Shown: positions 17,111 through 26,155 of the stretch, piece after piece
How the letters are laid out: every line of letters starts with the position of its first letter
Position numbering within the stretch: position 1 is the first letter of the stretch
Assembly (NCBI GenBank): GCA_022819505.1
Contig: JAJEHD010000003.1
Coordinates: forward strand, 62,001-126,000
DNA length: 64,000 bases
Source of the DNA: Acidimicrobiia bacterium
Lineage (GTDB): Bacteria; Actinomycetota; Acidimicrobiia; Acidimicrobiales; Aldehydirespiratoraceae
Direction: 5' to 3'
Program-made: the position numbers and the translations under genes
The notes under the pieces: generated by a model
What the model saw: the letters and a program-made list of their open reading frames with translations, nothing else
Database searches by the model: none
What the model was told of the DNA's origin: nothing

Positions 17111-18442
17111 ATGGGACTTCCCAACTCGGCGCGCTACGTGATCATCGGCGCCGGCATCCACGGCCTGTCGACTGCATGGAACCTGGCCCGCGACCTCAGG
17201 TCGTCGGGACGGGGATCGGGCGGCGACGTGGTCGTGATCGACAAGACCGGCGTGGGCGCGGGCGCCTCGGGCATCGCCTGCGGCGTCGTCCGCAACAACT
17301 ACTTCCAGCCGGCCATGCGCGAGCTGATGGCCCATTGCGTGGACGTCTGGGAGAGCGACCCGGAGGCCTTCTCCTACCACCCGGTCGGCTACCTCCAGAT
17401 CAGCCACGAGGCCATGCGGGCCGACGTGACCTCGATCCACGAGCAGCAGAGAGCCATCGGCTACTCGTCCACCTTCGTCGAGGGCGCGGAAGCCTCGACG
17501 GCCTACATGCGGGGCATCTTCGACGACTGGCAGGCGCAGGGAATCACCAGCGTGCTGCACGAGCACCGGGGCGGTTACGCCAACAACATGGCATCGCTCA
17601 AAGGGCTGCTACAGAAGGCTGAGGCCGAGGGGGTCGCCGTGGTGGGCGGCGTGACCGTGACCGGCTTCGACCGTGACGCCTCCGGAGCGGTCACCGCCGT
17701 GCTCACGGACCAGGGTCCGGTGGCCTGCGAGCAGGTGGTGGTGGCGGTGGGGCCGTGGGTCCAGCAGATCTGGGCCATGCTCGACCTTCCCTTCGCCGTC
17801 GACGTGCTCGGCGCCGACGACCGGTTGCACCGCCGGCCCACCTGGACCTACATGTGCCTGCAGGAGGGCACCCTCGGCGTCGATCCGGGCTTCCTGACCG
17901 ACAACGACGGCAACATGCCGCCGGTGGTCCACATCGACACCGACGCCCCCCTACACGACGAGCAAGGTCTTGTAACCGAGGGTCCGTGGGGCATCTACTA
18001 CAAGCCCGACTTCAGCTTCGGCGGGGTGCAGGGCGGCTACGTGCCCTACGTGGTGGACAAGCCAGCCGCCGAGGTGGCCGTCGACCCCTACGGCCCGGAC
18101 TCGCCCGACTTCATCGTGGGCGCCGAGTTCTACCGCACATGGACCGCGGCGCTGGCCCACTGCCAGAAGCGCTTCGAGGGCAAGTCGCACCTCATGAGCA
18201 CCGAGCCTTCGGGCGGCATCGGCAGCTTCTCACCCGACAACTTCCCGGTGTTCGACACGTTCTGCGACAACGTCTACTTCATCGCCGACTCCAATCACGG
18301 CTACAAGATGATCGGTGTAGGGACGCTGGTGGCCCGGGAACTGCTGGGCGAGCCCCAGGCCCTCCTCGAGCCGTTCCGCTGGTCGCGCTATGCCGAAGGC
18401 AAGCTTCACCCGGTGAGCAACTCCCCCTATCCCTGGAGCTAA
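17111..18442 (+). CDS. FAD-dependent oxidoreductase, sarcosine oxidase beta/MgdA-like
   Basis: The ATG at 17111, preceded by AAGGAGGGAAAGGG, gives 443 aa. The N-terminal dinucleotide fold reads VIIGAGIHGLSTAWNLA (residues 10-26); a His inside the Gly motif is typical of SoxB and MgdA-type amine oxidoreductases. The C-terminal half ends with SNHGYKMIGVGTLVARELLG, the family's second FAD contact. Given its place at the end of the gmaS-mgsABC operon, it may oxidise N-methylglutamate to glutamate and a C1 unit. Canonical N-methylglutamate dehydrogenase has four subunits (MgdABCD); the other three are absent here, so the exact activity is unproven. Sarcosine or dimethylglycine are other possible substrates. 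Confidence 0.8.
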   Translation: MGLPNSARYVIIGAGIHGLSTAWNLARDLRSSGRGSGGDVVVIDKTGVGAGASGIACGVVRNNYFQPAMRELMAHCVDVWESDPEAFSYHPVGYLQISHEAMRADVTSIHEQQRAIGYSSTFVEGAEASTAYMRGIFDDWQAQGITSVLHEHRGGYANNMASLKGLLQKAEAEGVAVVGGVTVTGFDRDASGAVTAVLTDQGPVACEQVVVAVGPWVQQIWAMLDLPFAVDVLGADDRLHRRPTWTYMCLQEGTLGVDPGFLTDNDGNMPPVVHIDTDAPLHDEQGLVTEGPWGIYYKPDFSFGGVQGGYVPYVVDKPAAEVAVDPYGPDSPDFIVGAEFYRTWTAALAHCQKRFEGKSHLMSTEPSGGIGSFSPDNFPVFDTFCDNVYFIADSNHGYKMIGVGTLVARELLGEPQALLEPFRWSRYAEGKLHPVSNSPYPWS

Positions 18443-18473
18443 CAGCGCGGATGGGCGAGGGGGACCGTACGAT

Positions 18474-19664
18474 TTGAGTATTGCACCCCTAGTAATACCC
18501 ACTGACTACGTCGAGTCCTACGAACGCGCTCGGCGTGTGGATCCTTCCAGGGCCAGGAACTACATCGTCCATACGATGGTCGCCGATCCGGTGTGCGACG
18601 AGATGATGGCACAGCTCGACGCCGTCCCGCTGCGAGACGCCGACCGGTTCATACGGGCGGCCATCGAGGATCCCGACGATCCCTCGCTGAACGATGCCCC
18701 GGCCGGCGTGCACACGTTCGTCGAGGAGCTGGAGACCGTCCCCGCCTGGGTCGACCAGAACGACTTCGCCGGCGGTGTCCGCGCCTTTCATCGCGACTCC
18801 TCGGCGTGCCTGGCCGCCATGCTGGGAGGGGTGCTGGTCGAAGGGTTCTCGACCACCATCGCCAAGTCCTTCTTCATCACCGGAAGGCTGCGCGACCAGG
18901 GGGTCCGGCGCCTGCGGCAGAACAACCGTCACATGATCGAGATACTCCTCCCGGGAGGCTTGGAGACCCGGGGTGACGGCTGGAGGCTCTCGGTGCGGAT
19001 CCGGCTGGTCCACGCCAAGGTCAGGCAGCTCTTCAACGAGTCCGACGAGTGGGACTCCACCGCCGGGGGAGTGCCACTCAGTGCGGCTCAGGTCGGCTAT
19101 GCGCTCACCGCGTTCTCCGCGAGGATGCTGCAGCACATGAAGAGCTTGGGCGCCTCCTACGACGACACCGAGCGCGACGGCTTCATGGCCGTCTGGAGGT
19201 ACTCGGGGTACTTGATGGGGATCCCCGAGACGATCCTCTATCACGACTACGACGACGCTCTGGAGCTGTTCAGGATCGGCGGGCTGTGCGAGCCCGATCC
19301 GGGCATGGAGTCGGTCGTCCTGGCCAACTCGCTGGTCAACTCCGCTCCTGTGGTGGCGGGCATCACCGATCCGGCCGCCCGCCGCAAGCTCGCCAAGTAC
19401 GTCTTCCTGGTGTCGCGGGCCATGATCGGCAACCAGATGGCCGACAGTCTCCAGTACCCGCCCAACCACAGCTTCGGCGTGCTGCCGTGGTTCCGCTTCC
19501 AGCGGCGCTACCACCAGTTCCTGAAGAAGCGGCTTCCCAAGCTGTCCAGGGAGTCGAGCTTCACCGCCTTCAACACGCTGCTCGAAGTGTCGGCCCTGGA
19601 CGAACTGGACATCGAGTACAAGCTTCCCGACCATATACACGCCGAGGAGTCCCGCTGGTGGTGA
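18474..19664 (+). CDS. MpaB/DUF2236-family oxygenase (latex-clearing-protein fold)
   Basis: This protein of about 396 aa has the conserved core of the DUF2236/MpaB family: a LVEGFSTTIAKSFFITGR helix, SVRIRLVHAKVRQLF (the His region that binds haem in Lcp-type enzymes) and AVWRYSGYLMGIPE. The family includes b-haem oxygenases such as rubber oxygenase and fungal MpaB; most bacterial members are uncharacterised. A TTG at 18474 is the most upstream in-frame start; a GTG at 18537 is an alternative, and neither has a strong ribosome site. It is 31 nt after the flavoprotein gene, so it may be read through from the methylamine operon, but a functional link is not shown. Confidence 0.75.
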   Translation: MSIAPLVIPTDYVESYERARRVDPSRARNYIVHTMVADPVCDEMMAQLDAVPLRDADRFIRAAIEDPDDPSLNDAPAGVHTFVEELETVPAWVDQNDFAGGVRAFHRDSSACLAAMLGGVLVEGFSTTIAKSFFITGRLRDQGVRRLRQNNRHMIEILLPGGLETRGDGWRLSVRIRLVHAKVRQLFNESDEWDSTAGGVPLSAAQVGYALTAFSARMLQHMKSLGASYDDTERDGFMAVWRYSGYLMGIPETILYHDYDDALELFRIGGLCEPDPGMESVVLANSLVNSAPVVAGITDPAARRKLAKYVFLVSRAMIGNQMADSLQYPPNHSFGVLPWFRFQRRYHQFLKKRLPKLSRESSFTAFNTLLEVSALDELDIEYKLPDHIHAEESRWW

Positions 19665-19704
19665 GGCGGGGAGTGGGCTGCGCCCGGCTGACCGGTAGAG
19701 GCTG

Positions 19705-22032
19705 ATGTACGTCCGGCTGGCTCGCTGGTGCTTCGCCCATCCTTGGTGGGGCGTCGTCACTTGGCTCCTGATCCTGTTCGCGATCCTGGGTGTCGCCAGG
19801 AACCTCGGGGAGGCCTACAGCGGCGACCTGGCCATTGCCGGCACCGAGAGCGACGACGGGAATGACCTTCTCAAACGCCATTTCGACGGCGCGGGCGCCG
19901 GCCCCGGCGGAACCATCGTGTTCCGGGCGGAGCAGGGGGTCGACGATCCTGCGGTGAGAGCCGCGATGAACGACCTGTTCGATCGGGTGAGGGCGCTGGA
20001 GGAGACCAGCTTGATCTCGCCCTACGACCCGCTGGTAGGACCGCTCCGCATCGCCCGTGACGGCCCCGAGGCGGGTCGGATCGCATACGCCGATGTGAGC
20101 CTCCCACCCGGCACCAGCGGCACCGAGGCTCAGGACATGGGCAGGACCATCGAGGGCCTGATCGAGGAGCTCGACCTGCACTCCATCGATGGGCTCGATG
20201 TGCAGGTCGGCGGGATCTGGTTCGCGGAGTTGAGGCCGCCGGAGTCCGAGGCCATCGGGTTGGCCTTCGCCGTCTTCATCCTGATCGCCGTGCTGGGCTC
20301 GGTGGTGGCCATGGGAGTGACCGTCGGCGCGGCTCTGGTCACCGTCGGGATCGGCGCAGCTGCCATCGTCGCCTTCAGCAACTTCATGACCGTGCCCGAC
20401 TTCGCGCCGGCCACCGGCTTGATGATCGGGCTGGGGGTGGGCATCGACTACGCCCTGTTCATCATCACCCGATACCGGGACGCTCTGGGCGAGGGTCACG
20501 GGCGCGAGCAGGCGCTGGTGGTGGCGCTCGACTCTGCCGGCCGCTCAGTGATATTCGCGGGCGCGACGGTTGTCGTGTCGCTGCTGGGGATGCTGTTCAT
20601 CGGCATCCCGTTCGTGACCGGTTTCGGAGTGGCCGCAGCCGCCACGGTGGCGGTGGTGATGGTTGGATCGGTGACGCTGCTGCCCTCGCTCATCGTCCTG
20701 CTGGGCGACCGCATGACCGTCACCCGCGTCCGGGGAATGGTGGCCGCCGTCCTCCTGAGCGTGTCCCTGTTCGGATTCGGGGCCGGTATCGAGCCACTGG
20801 CCGGAGCCCTGCCCGCGGCGGTCATCGTGCTGGTGATCGGACTATTCGGGCGGGACCGCAACCCGCTGAGACGGCGCTTGGAGCCGCGTCAGGTCCGGCC
20901 TCTGCGTGAGACCGGGTGGTACCGCCTGAGCCGCACCGTGCAGGCCCGGCCCTGGGTGTTCGCAGTCGGCGGCACCCTGCTGCTGCTGCTGCTGGCTGCG
21001 CCGGTGCTGGCTCTGCGGTTCGGCTTCGCGGACGAGAGCAACTACGCCGCCGAGACCACGACCCGGAAGGCCTATGACCTGCTGGTCGACGGCTTCGGGG
21101 TGGGCGCCAACGGTCCCCTGCTGGTGGTGACCGAGGTATCGGGAGGCGCCCAGATGGCCGAGTTGAACCGTCTGGGACAGGCCCTTGCCGCTACCGACGG
21201 AGTCGTATTCGTCAGCCCAGCCATCCCGAACAGCCCGCTGGCGCCGACCGCGGCCGCTATCGAGGTCCGGCCGGCGACCGGGCCTCAGGCCGCCGAGACC
21301 GAGGAGCTCGTCAAGTACCTCCGTACCGCAGTGATCCCCGCAGCCACCGCCGGCACGGACCTGGAGCCCGCGATCACCGGGCTGGTGGCGGTTAAGGCTG
21401 ATGTCAGCGACTTCCTGAAGTCGCGCACCGCGGTCTTCTTCATCGCGGTGCTGGGCGCCTCGTTCCTGTTGCTGATGGCCGTGTTCCGCTCGCTGGTGGT
21501 GCCGCTCAAGGCGGTCATCATGAACATGCTCTCGATCGGCGCGGCCTACGGCGTTCTGGTGGCCGTGTTCCAGTGGGGCTGGCTCGGCGGTCTCGTGGGA
21601 GTCGAGCCGGGACCGATCGAGCCGTTCATGCCGATGATGCTGTTCGCGGTGCTGTTCGGCCTGTCCATGGACTACGAGGTCTTCCTGCTGTCGCGGATGA
21701 AGGAGGAGTTCGAGCGCACCGGCGACGCGGTGAACTCCGTGGCCGACGGCCTGGCCGCCACCGCCCGAGTCATCACGGCCGCCGCGCTGATCATGGTGTT
21801 CGTGTTCGGGAGCTTCGTGCTCGAGGACCAGCGCGCCATCAAGATGTTCGGTCTCGGCCTGGCGGCCGCGGTGGCCGTCGACGCCAGCCTCGTCCGGATG
21901 CTCATCGTGCCTTCGACCATGGAGCTGCTCGGGGCCCGCAACTGGTGGCTGCCGGGCTGGCTGGACCGGATCCTGCCCAACCTCGACGTCGAGGGGAGTG
22001 CCGAGCGCTCGAGCCCGCCGGTGAGCGCCTGA
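19705..22032 (+). CDS. MMPL/RND-superfamily membrane transporter
   Basis: The 775-aa protein has the duplicated layout of MMPL proteins. An N-terminal helix is followed by an extracytoplasmic domain (about 40-190), a five-to-six-helix bundle with GLMIGLGVGIDYALFIITRY (about 232-251), a second external domain (about 435-570) and a second bundle with FGLSMDYEVFLLSRMKEEF (about 652-670). Such proteins move lipids, siderophores or hydrophobic metabolites using the proton gradient. It starts 40 nt after the MpaB-type oxygenase on the same strand and ends 11 nt from the convergent histidine kinase gene. The substrate is unknown. Confidence 0.9.
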   Translation: MYVRLARWCFAHPWWGVVTWLLILFAILGVARNLGEAYSGDLAIAGTESDDGNDLLKRHFDGAGAGPGGTIVFRAEQGVDDPAVRAAMNDLFDRVRALEETSLISPYDPLVGPLRIARDGPEAGRIAYADVSLPPGTSGTEAQDMGRTIEGLIEELDLHSIDGLDVQVGGIWFAELRPPESEAIGLAFAVFILIAVLGSVVAMGVTVGAALVTVGIGAAAIVAFSNFMTVPDFAPATGLMIGLGVGIDYALFIITRYRDALGEGHGREQALVVALDSAGRSVIFAGATVVVSLLGMLFIGIPFVTGFGVAAAATVAVVMVGSVTLLPSLIVLLGDRMTVTRVRGMVAAVLLSVSLFGFGAGIEPLAGALPAAVIVLVIGLFGRDRNPLRRRLEPRQVRPLRETGWYRLSRTVQARPWVFAVGGTLLLLLLAAPVLALRFGFADESNYAAETTTRKAYDLLVDGFGVGANGPLLVVTEVSGGAQMAELNRLGQALAATDGVVFVSPAIPNSPLAPTAAAIEVRPATGPQAAETEELVKYLRTAVIPAATAGTDLEPAITGLVAVKADVSDFLKSRTAVFFIAVLGASFLLLMAVFRSLVVPLKAVIMNMLSIGAAYGVLVAVFQWGWLGGLVGVEPGPIEPFMPMMLFAVLFGLSMDYEVFLLSRMKEEFERTGDAVNSVADGLAATARVITAAALIMVFVFGSFVLEDQRAIKMFGLGLAAAVAVDASLVRMLIVPSTMELLGARNWWLPGWLDRILPNLDVEGSAERSSPPVSA

Positions 22033-22043
22033 GCGCCCGTCCG

Positions 22044-24425
22044 TCAGACCCAGGTGTCGCCGTCGGTGGCGCTGGCCTCCGCGGGTGCCTCCATCGGCAG
22101 GGTGATGATCATCTCGGTGAACTCGCCCGGCTCGGACTCGACCTGGATGTTGCCGCCGTGTCGGCGCACGATGTCGCTCGAGATTGAGAGGCCCAGCCCG
22201 GTGCCCTGATCGGTGGGCTTGGTGGTGAAGAACGGGTTGAAGATCTTCTCGATCACGTCGGGTGGCATCCCGGTGCCGTTGTCGCGGATGCGAACCTCGA
22301 TGTGCTCGTTGGATCGCACCGTCTTGAGCCAGATGGTCGGCTGGAATGACTCGTTGCCGGCCGCGATCTCGGAGAGGTGGCGCTCCTTGGTTGCATGGCC
22401 GGCGTTGGTCACCATGTTCAGGAAGACCCGTCCCAGATCCTGGGCGATGACCGTCAGCGAACCCACGTCCGGGTCGAAGTCCTCCTGGATGTCCAGTTGG
22501 AAGTCGGGATCCAGGGCCCTGGCGCTGTGGAAGGACAGCTGGGCGTGCTGCTCGATGAGGCCGTTGATGTCGGTGAGCTGCCACTCACCGGAGTCGCGGC
22601 CCATCATGAGCATGTCGCGAACGATCCGGTCGGCCCGCTCGCCGTGGGAGCGGATGCGCTCGACGTTGCCGGTCAGATCGCCCGCGATCTCGTTGATGTA
22701 GTCCTTGTTGTCGTCGCTGAGATCACCGCCGATGTCCTCGAGCAGTTCCTTGAGCTCGTCGATGAGTTCCCCGGAGGCCTCGGCGAAGTTCTTGACGAAG
22801 TTCAACGGGTTCTTGATCTCGTGGGCGACGCCGGCGGTGAGCTCGCCGAGAGCGGCCAGCTTCTCCCGGGTCACTATCTGGTCCTGGGCTTTGTGCAGCT
22901 CGGCCAGGACCCCTTCGAGCTCTTCGTTCTTGCCCTGCAACTCGTCGGCGAGCTGCTCCACCAGGTTGAGGCGTTGCACCTCCAGGGCGTGGCGCCGGAA
23001 CACCTCCAGCGTGGCGGCCATGTCGGCGACCTCGTCCCGACCGCTGATCGGGACGATCACCTCGAGGTCGCCGCCGGCCATCCGGCGCATCCAGTCCGAC
23101 AGTAGTCCGATGCGGCGCACCAGGACCCTGCCGACGAACAGCCAGACGATCAGGAGCGCCCCCAGGACGCTCACCGCGCTGATCGCCAGCAGGATCGACC
23201 GCGCTGTGGTTATGGCCTGCTCGGACGCGGCGGTGGCCTCCGCGGCCCGTGCCTGGGAGTCACCCACCAGGTCGTCGACCTCCCCCACCAGCGTCCGCGC
23301 CAGTTCGCTGTTCTGGACGAGCAGTTCCTCATTGCGCTCCACGATCGCGAACTCACTCGCAGCCAGGTCGAAGGAGTTGTTGGTGCCGAGCCCCAGCTCG
23401 TCGATCCGCGAGAAGATGGGTGCGGCGTCGGCGTGGAACCGCGTGCCCGCCAGCGTCGCCAAGTTCCGCTGGATCCGGCTGGCGGCCACTTCGAATCGCT
23501 CCCTGAGCGGCTCCAGCAGACTCTCGTCGGAGAGGGTGAACGCGGTTGCCAACAGGTCCGAGGCGATGTTGGCGTCCGCCTCCAACTCGGCCAGGCGCCG
23601 GTACCGGAATACCTCCGCCTCTGAGAAGTGCTCGGATCGGGCGACCGGAGACTCGTCCAACTCGATGTAGCCGGTGAAGGTGTAGAAGAGCTGATCGTCG
23701 ATTGCGGGGACCAGCACCGCGCTCACCTGGTTCCGCAACCCCACCAGCTCTCCCTGCTGGGCGACCCGTTGATCGATCAGCTGGAGTCGCGTAGAGACCT
23801 CGCTGCGGATCTCCTCAATGTTGGAGATGAGCATGTCAGCGCTCTGCCGGAGCTGTGCGACGCTGGCAGGGTCGCTCTCGCTCTGCTCCAGGACCGCCAT
23901 CTGCTCCTCGAAGGTGAGCACGGTCTGATCCACCCGCTGCCCCTCCTGGAAGAGCTCGAGGGATGACGACGCCGCGGCCAGGCTGGGGGCTGCGTTGGCC
24001 AGGATCCCGCCGTACTGCGCAACGCCGAAGGCGGCGGCCAGTTCGGGCACGCTGCCCTCGTTGACCCGGGCCTGGGCATCGCCGACCCGGTTGAAAGAGA
24101 ACCAGCCGACGAGGCTCGCGGCCAGTGTCATGGCAACCGCCCCACCGATGCCCAGGTAGAGCTTGGTGGAGATGCGCGACCAGATCCCCAGCGACCGCGC
24201 GGCCTCGTCAGCGGGTGGGCCTGCGATGGGGTCGTTTGCGGGTGGTGGGCCTGCGATGGGGTCGTTCGTGGGTGGTGGGCCTGCGATGGGGTCGTCTGTG
24301 GGTGGTGGGCCTGCGATGGGGTCGTTTGTGGGTGGTGGGCCTGGGCCTGCGATGGGGTCGTCGGCGGGCGCGACTGCGTCGTCCGCCGCCGGGTCGCCGG
24401 CCACGTCTGTCATTGGGTCACCCAT
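22044..24425 (-). CDS. Membrane sensor histidine kinase, HAMP, TorS-like helical sensor, Pro-rich repeat N-terminus
   Basis: 793 aa. Order of parts: a cytoplasmic Pro/Gly-rich repeat region (residues 22-73), TM1 (88-110), a periplasmic all-helical sensor of about 300 residues (111-407), TM2 (about 408-434), HAMP, a coiled coil, a phosphoacceptor segment AHEIKNPLNFV (His near 535) and an ATPase domain with NGTGMPP, FFTTKP and GTGLGLSIS. The sensor begins with a VNEGSVPELAAAF helix followed by a second helix of small residues, a layout like E. coli TorS. It lacks its own receiver domain, so the REC-SpoIIE protein in the same operon is the likely partner. The upstream binding protein may present the ligand, as TorT does for TorS (inference). 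Confidence 0.88.
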   Translation of the reverse strand: MGDPMTDVAGDPAADDAVAPADDPIAGPGPPPTNDPIAGPPPTDDPIAGPPPTNDPIAGPPPANDPIAGPPADEAARSLGIWSRISTKLYLGIGGAVAMTLAASLVGWFSFNRVGDAQARVNEGSVPELAAAFGVAQYGGILANAAPSLAAASSSLELFQEGQRVDQTVLTFEEQMAVLEQSESDPASVAQLRQSADMLISNIEEIRSEVSTRLQLIDQRVAQQGELVGLRNQVSAVLVPAIDDQLFYTFTGYIELDESPVARSEHFSEAEVFRYRRLAELEADANIASDLLATAFTLSDESLLEPLRERFEVAASRIQRNLATLAGTRFHADAAPIFSRIDELGLGTNNSFDLAASEFAIVERNEELLVQNSELARTLVGEVDDLVGDSQARAAEATAASEQAITTARSILLAISAVSVLGALLIVWLFVGRVLVRRIGLLSDWMRRMAGGDLEVIVPISGRDEVADMAATLEVFRRHALEVQRLNLVEQLADELQGKNEELEGVLAELHKAQDQIVTREKLAALGELTAGVAHEIKNPLNFVKNFAEASGELIDELKELLEDIGGDLSDDNKDYINEIAGDLTGNVERIRSHGERADRIVRDMLMMGRDSGEWQLTDINGLIEQHAQLSFHSARALDPDFQLDIQEDFDPDVGSLTVIAQDLGRVFLNMVTNAGHATKERHLSEIAAGNESFQPTIWLKTVRSNEHIEVRIRDNGTGMPPDVIEKIFNPFFTTKPTDQGTGLGLSISSDIVRRHGGNIQVESEPGEFTEMIITLPMEAPAEASATDGDTWV
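24207..24363 (-). repeat. In-frame 30-bp tandem repeat encoding a DPIAG-PPPTN decapeptide
   Basis: Five copies of the pentapeptide DPIAG recur, mostly at 10-residue spacing, within the N-terminal cytoplasmic part of the histidine kinase; the first spacing is two residues longer. At DNA level the unit of about 30 bp containing cctgcgatggggtcgt is nearly identical between copies, which points to recent slippage expansion. It stays in frame, so it is part of the protein and not a CRISPR or intergenic repeat. Confidence 0.9.
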
Positions 24426-24468
24426 ATGGCGGTCTCGTCTGTCATTGGGTCACCCATATGGCGGTCTC
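24405..24468. repeat. Perfect 32-bp tandem duplication across the binding-protein stop and kinase start
   Basis: Positions 24405-24436 are repeated exactly at 24437-24468. Each copy contains the sequence that reads both GTGACCCAATGA (the end of the binding protein) and ATGGGTGACCCA (the kinase start) on the minus strand. One copy supplies the stop of the binding protein, the other the start of the kinase. The duplication separates two genes that, with a single copy, would overlap by a few codons. It may alter translational coupling. Confidence 0.9.
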
Positions 24469-25719
24469 GTGCAACGTGTGTACCGGGTGGTACTCACCGT
24501 CCGAGCCGATCACCGTCAGGAACACCTCGTCGGAGCCCTGGTTGTCGCCTTCGCCGAACTGCAGCTCGAATCCGTCGATGTCGTAGCTCCCGCGGTCGAT
24601 CAACTGGGCGAGCAGGCAGGATCGCTGGACGTCCGCATCGCACTCCTGCAGCGCGCTGATCACCATGCGCCCGGCCAGATAGCCCTCCAGGGACACGAAC
24701 CCCGGCTCGGCCTCCGGGTCATGGGCGGCCAGGGCCTCCAGATAGGCATGCACTACCGGTAGCGAGTCGTCCTCCGGGAACGGCACCACCTGGGTGACCA
24801 GCACTCCCGCTCCGTCCGGCCCGAGTTCCTGGGCCAGCGCGTTGCTGCCGACGAAGGAGACCGTCATGAACACCGGGTCCATGTCGGTGCGGCGGGCCCA
24901 GGAGATCAGCCTCGCGACCGGCTCGTAGGCACCGATCATGATCACCGCCTCCGGTTCTCCGAGCCGCAGGTCCAGCAAGGCTGTCTTCACTGCGGTGGTG
25001 TTGCGCGGGTAGATCCCGATCGAGACCGGCTCCATGTCGCGCCGTGCCAGCGCCGCGACCGCGCCCCGGAAGCCGGCCCGCCCGAACGAGTCGTTCTGGT
25101 ACATGACACCGATCCGGGTGATGCCCAAGTCATCGGTGAGCCGGGCCACCATCTCCTCGGTCTCCTGGTTGTACGAGGCTCTCAGGTTGATGATGTTGTC
25201 CCACTCGTCGTCGCGCAGGAAGGCGGCGCCGGTGAAGGGCGCGATGTAGGGGACCCCGGAGTCACGCGCGATTGGCGTGGCGGAGCGCGACGTCGGCGTG
25301 CCGACCGCTCCGATCAAGGCGAACACCTGCTCCTGTTCGATGAGGTGGCGGGTCATCACGATCGCGTCCTCGGGTTCGTACGCGTCGTCCAGGGACTGCA
25401 GTTCCAGGGAGCGTCCGTGGACGCCGCCCTGCCGGTTGACCTCGTCGAACGCGGCCAGGATGCCAAGCCGCATGTTCTTGCCGAGTTCCTGGGCGGGGCC
25501 GCTGAATGCCGCCGATTGCCCGAACAGGATGCGGTCGTCCGACAGGCCGACCAGCGACTCCTGCGAGGCGCTGGGTGCGGTAGGTGCCGTAGCAGTAGCG
25601 GGACCCGGTGCCTCCTCGATCGCGTCCTCGGATGCGCACGCGGTCAGAAGCAGCGAGGCCGCGAGGGCTAGCCGGATGCCTGCCGTCGGGAAGTGAAGCG
25701 GCATGCGACCCCGGCTCAT
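24442..25719 (-). CDS. LivK/amide-type periplasmic binding lipoprotein in a signalling operon
   Basis: 425 aa with a lipobox (LLLTAC, Cys28) after a hydrophobic stretch, so anchored on the outer face of the membrane. The mature part is a type I periplasmic binding fold of the branched-chain amino acid/amide group: ILFGQSAAFSGPAQELGKNMRLGILAAF is split over the first strand and helix, and PYIAPFTGAAFL and ITRIGVMYQNDSFG follow. No permease or ATPase gene is nearby. It overlaps the RsbW-like gene by 4 nt and precedes the histidine kinase. A role in presenting a ligand to that kinase is therefore more likely than transport. The ligand is unknown; TMAO or another methylated amine is an inference from the surroundings. 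Confidence 0.85.
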   Translation of the reverse strand: MSRGRMPLHFPTAGIRLALAASLLLTACASEDAIEEAPGPATATAPTAPSASQESLVGLSDDRILFGQSAAFSGPAQELGKNMRLGILAAFDEVNRQGGVHGRSLELQSLDDAYEPEDAIVMTRHLIEQEQVFALIGAVGTPTSRSATPIARDSGVPYIAPFTGAAFLRDDEWDNIINLRASYNQETEEMVARLTDDLGITRIGVMYQNDSFGRAGFRGAVAALARRDMEPVSIGIYPRNTTAVKTALLDLRLGEPEAVIMIGAYEPVARLISWARRTDMDPVFMTVSFVGSNALAQELGPDGAGVLVTQVVPFPEDDSLPVVHAYLEALAAHDPEAEPGFVSLEGYLAGRMVISALQECDADVQRSCLLAQLIDRGSYDIDGFELQFGEGDNQGSDEVFLTVIGSDGEYHPVHTLHETAIWVTQ

Positions 25720-26147
25720 TTCACCTTGCGGGCAACGATCCTCAGACGGTTCTGGCCGGACTCCCTGCGGTACTCGACGTCGTCCATCAGGGTCTTCGTG
25801 AAGTGCACTCCCAGGCCGCCGATCGGGCGGCTCTCGATCGGCGACGTCAGGTCCGGAGCGGGTGCTTCGGTCAGCGGGTCGAACGGCTTGCCCTCGTCGG
25901 TGATCTCGATGACCACTGTCTCGTCGGTGGACGTGACCGCTACCTCCACGTCCCCGGGCGTGTCGATGTACGCATAGTCCACGACGTTCTGCGCCAGCTC
26001 GTCCACCACCAGGCTGATACGGAAGGTCAGCTCGCCCGACCAGCCGTCCTCCTCGCCCAGTTCCTCTATAGCGGCCACCAAGTCAGCCAACTCGGTGTAG
26101 CTGGTCTTGCGCACCTCGCTGTTGGTGTCGGCTCTCAGGAACAGCAT
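25716..26147 (-). CDS. RsbW-like serine kinase / anti-sigma ATPase (GHKL fold)
   Basis: This 143-aa protein is a stand-alone HATPase_c domain of the anti-sigma type. The N box reads ELAQNVVDYAY, the G1 box TDEGKPFDP and the G2 box GGLGVHFTKTLMDD. Family members bind a sigma factor or phosphorylate a STAS-domain antagonist on serine. It lies 8 nt downstream of the REC-SpoIIE phosphatase and overlaps the binding-protein gene by 4 nt. Together with the STAS protein it completes a partner-switching set, although the sigma factor or other final target is not in the window. Confidence 0.87.
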   Translation of the reverse strand: MLFLRADTNSEVRKTSYTELADLVAAIEELGEEDGWSGELTFRISLVVDELAQNVVDYAYIDTPGDVEVAVTSTDETVVIEITDEGKPFDPLTEAPAPDLTSPIESRPIGGLGVHFTKTLMDDVEYRRESGQNRLRIVARKVK

Positions 26148-26155
26148 GACGGCAA

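Noticed and set aside
24207..24363. Possible CRISPR or intergenic repeat array
   Set aside because: Units are contiguous without spacers, in frame and inside a coding sequence.
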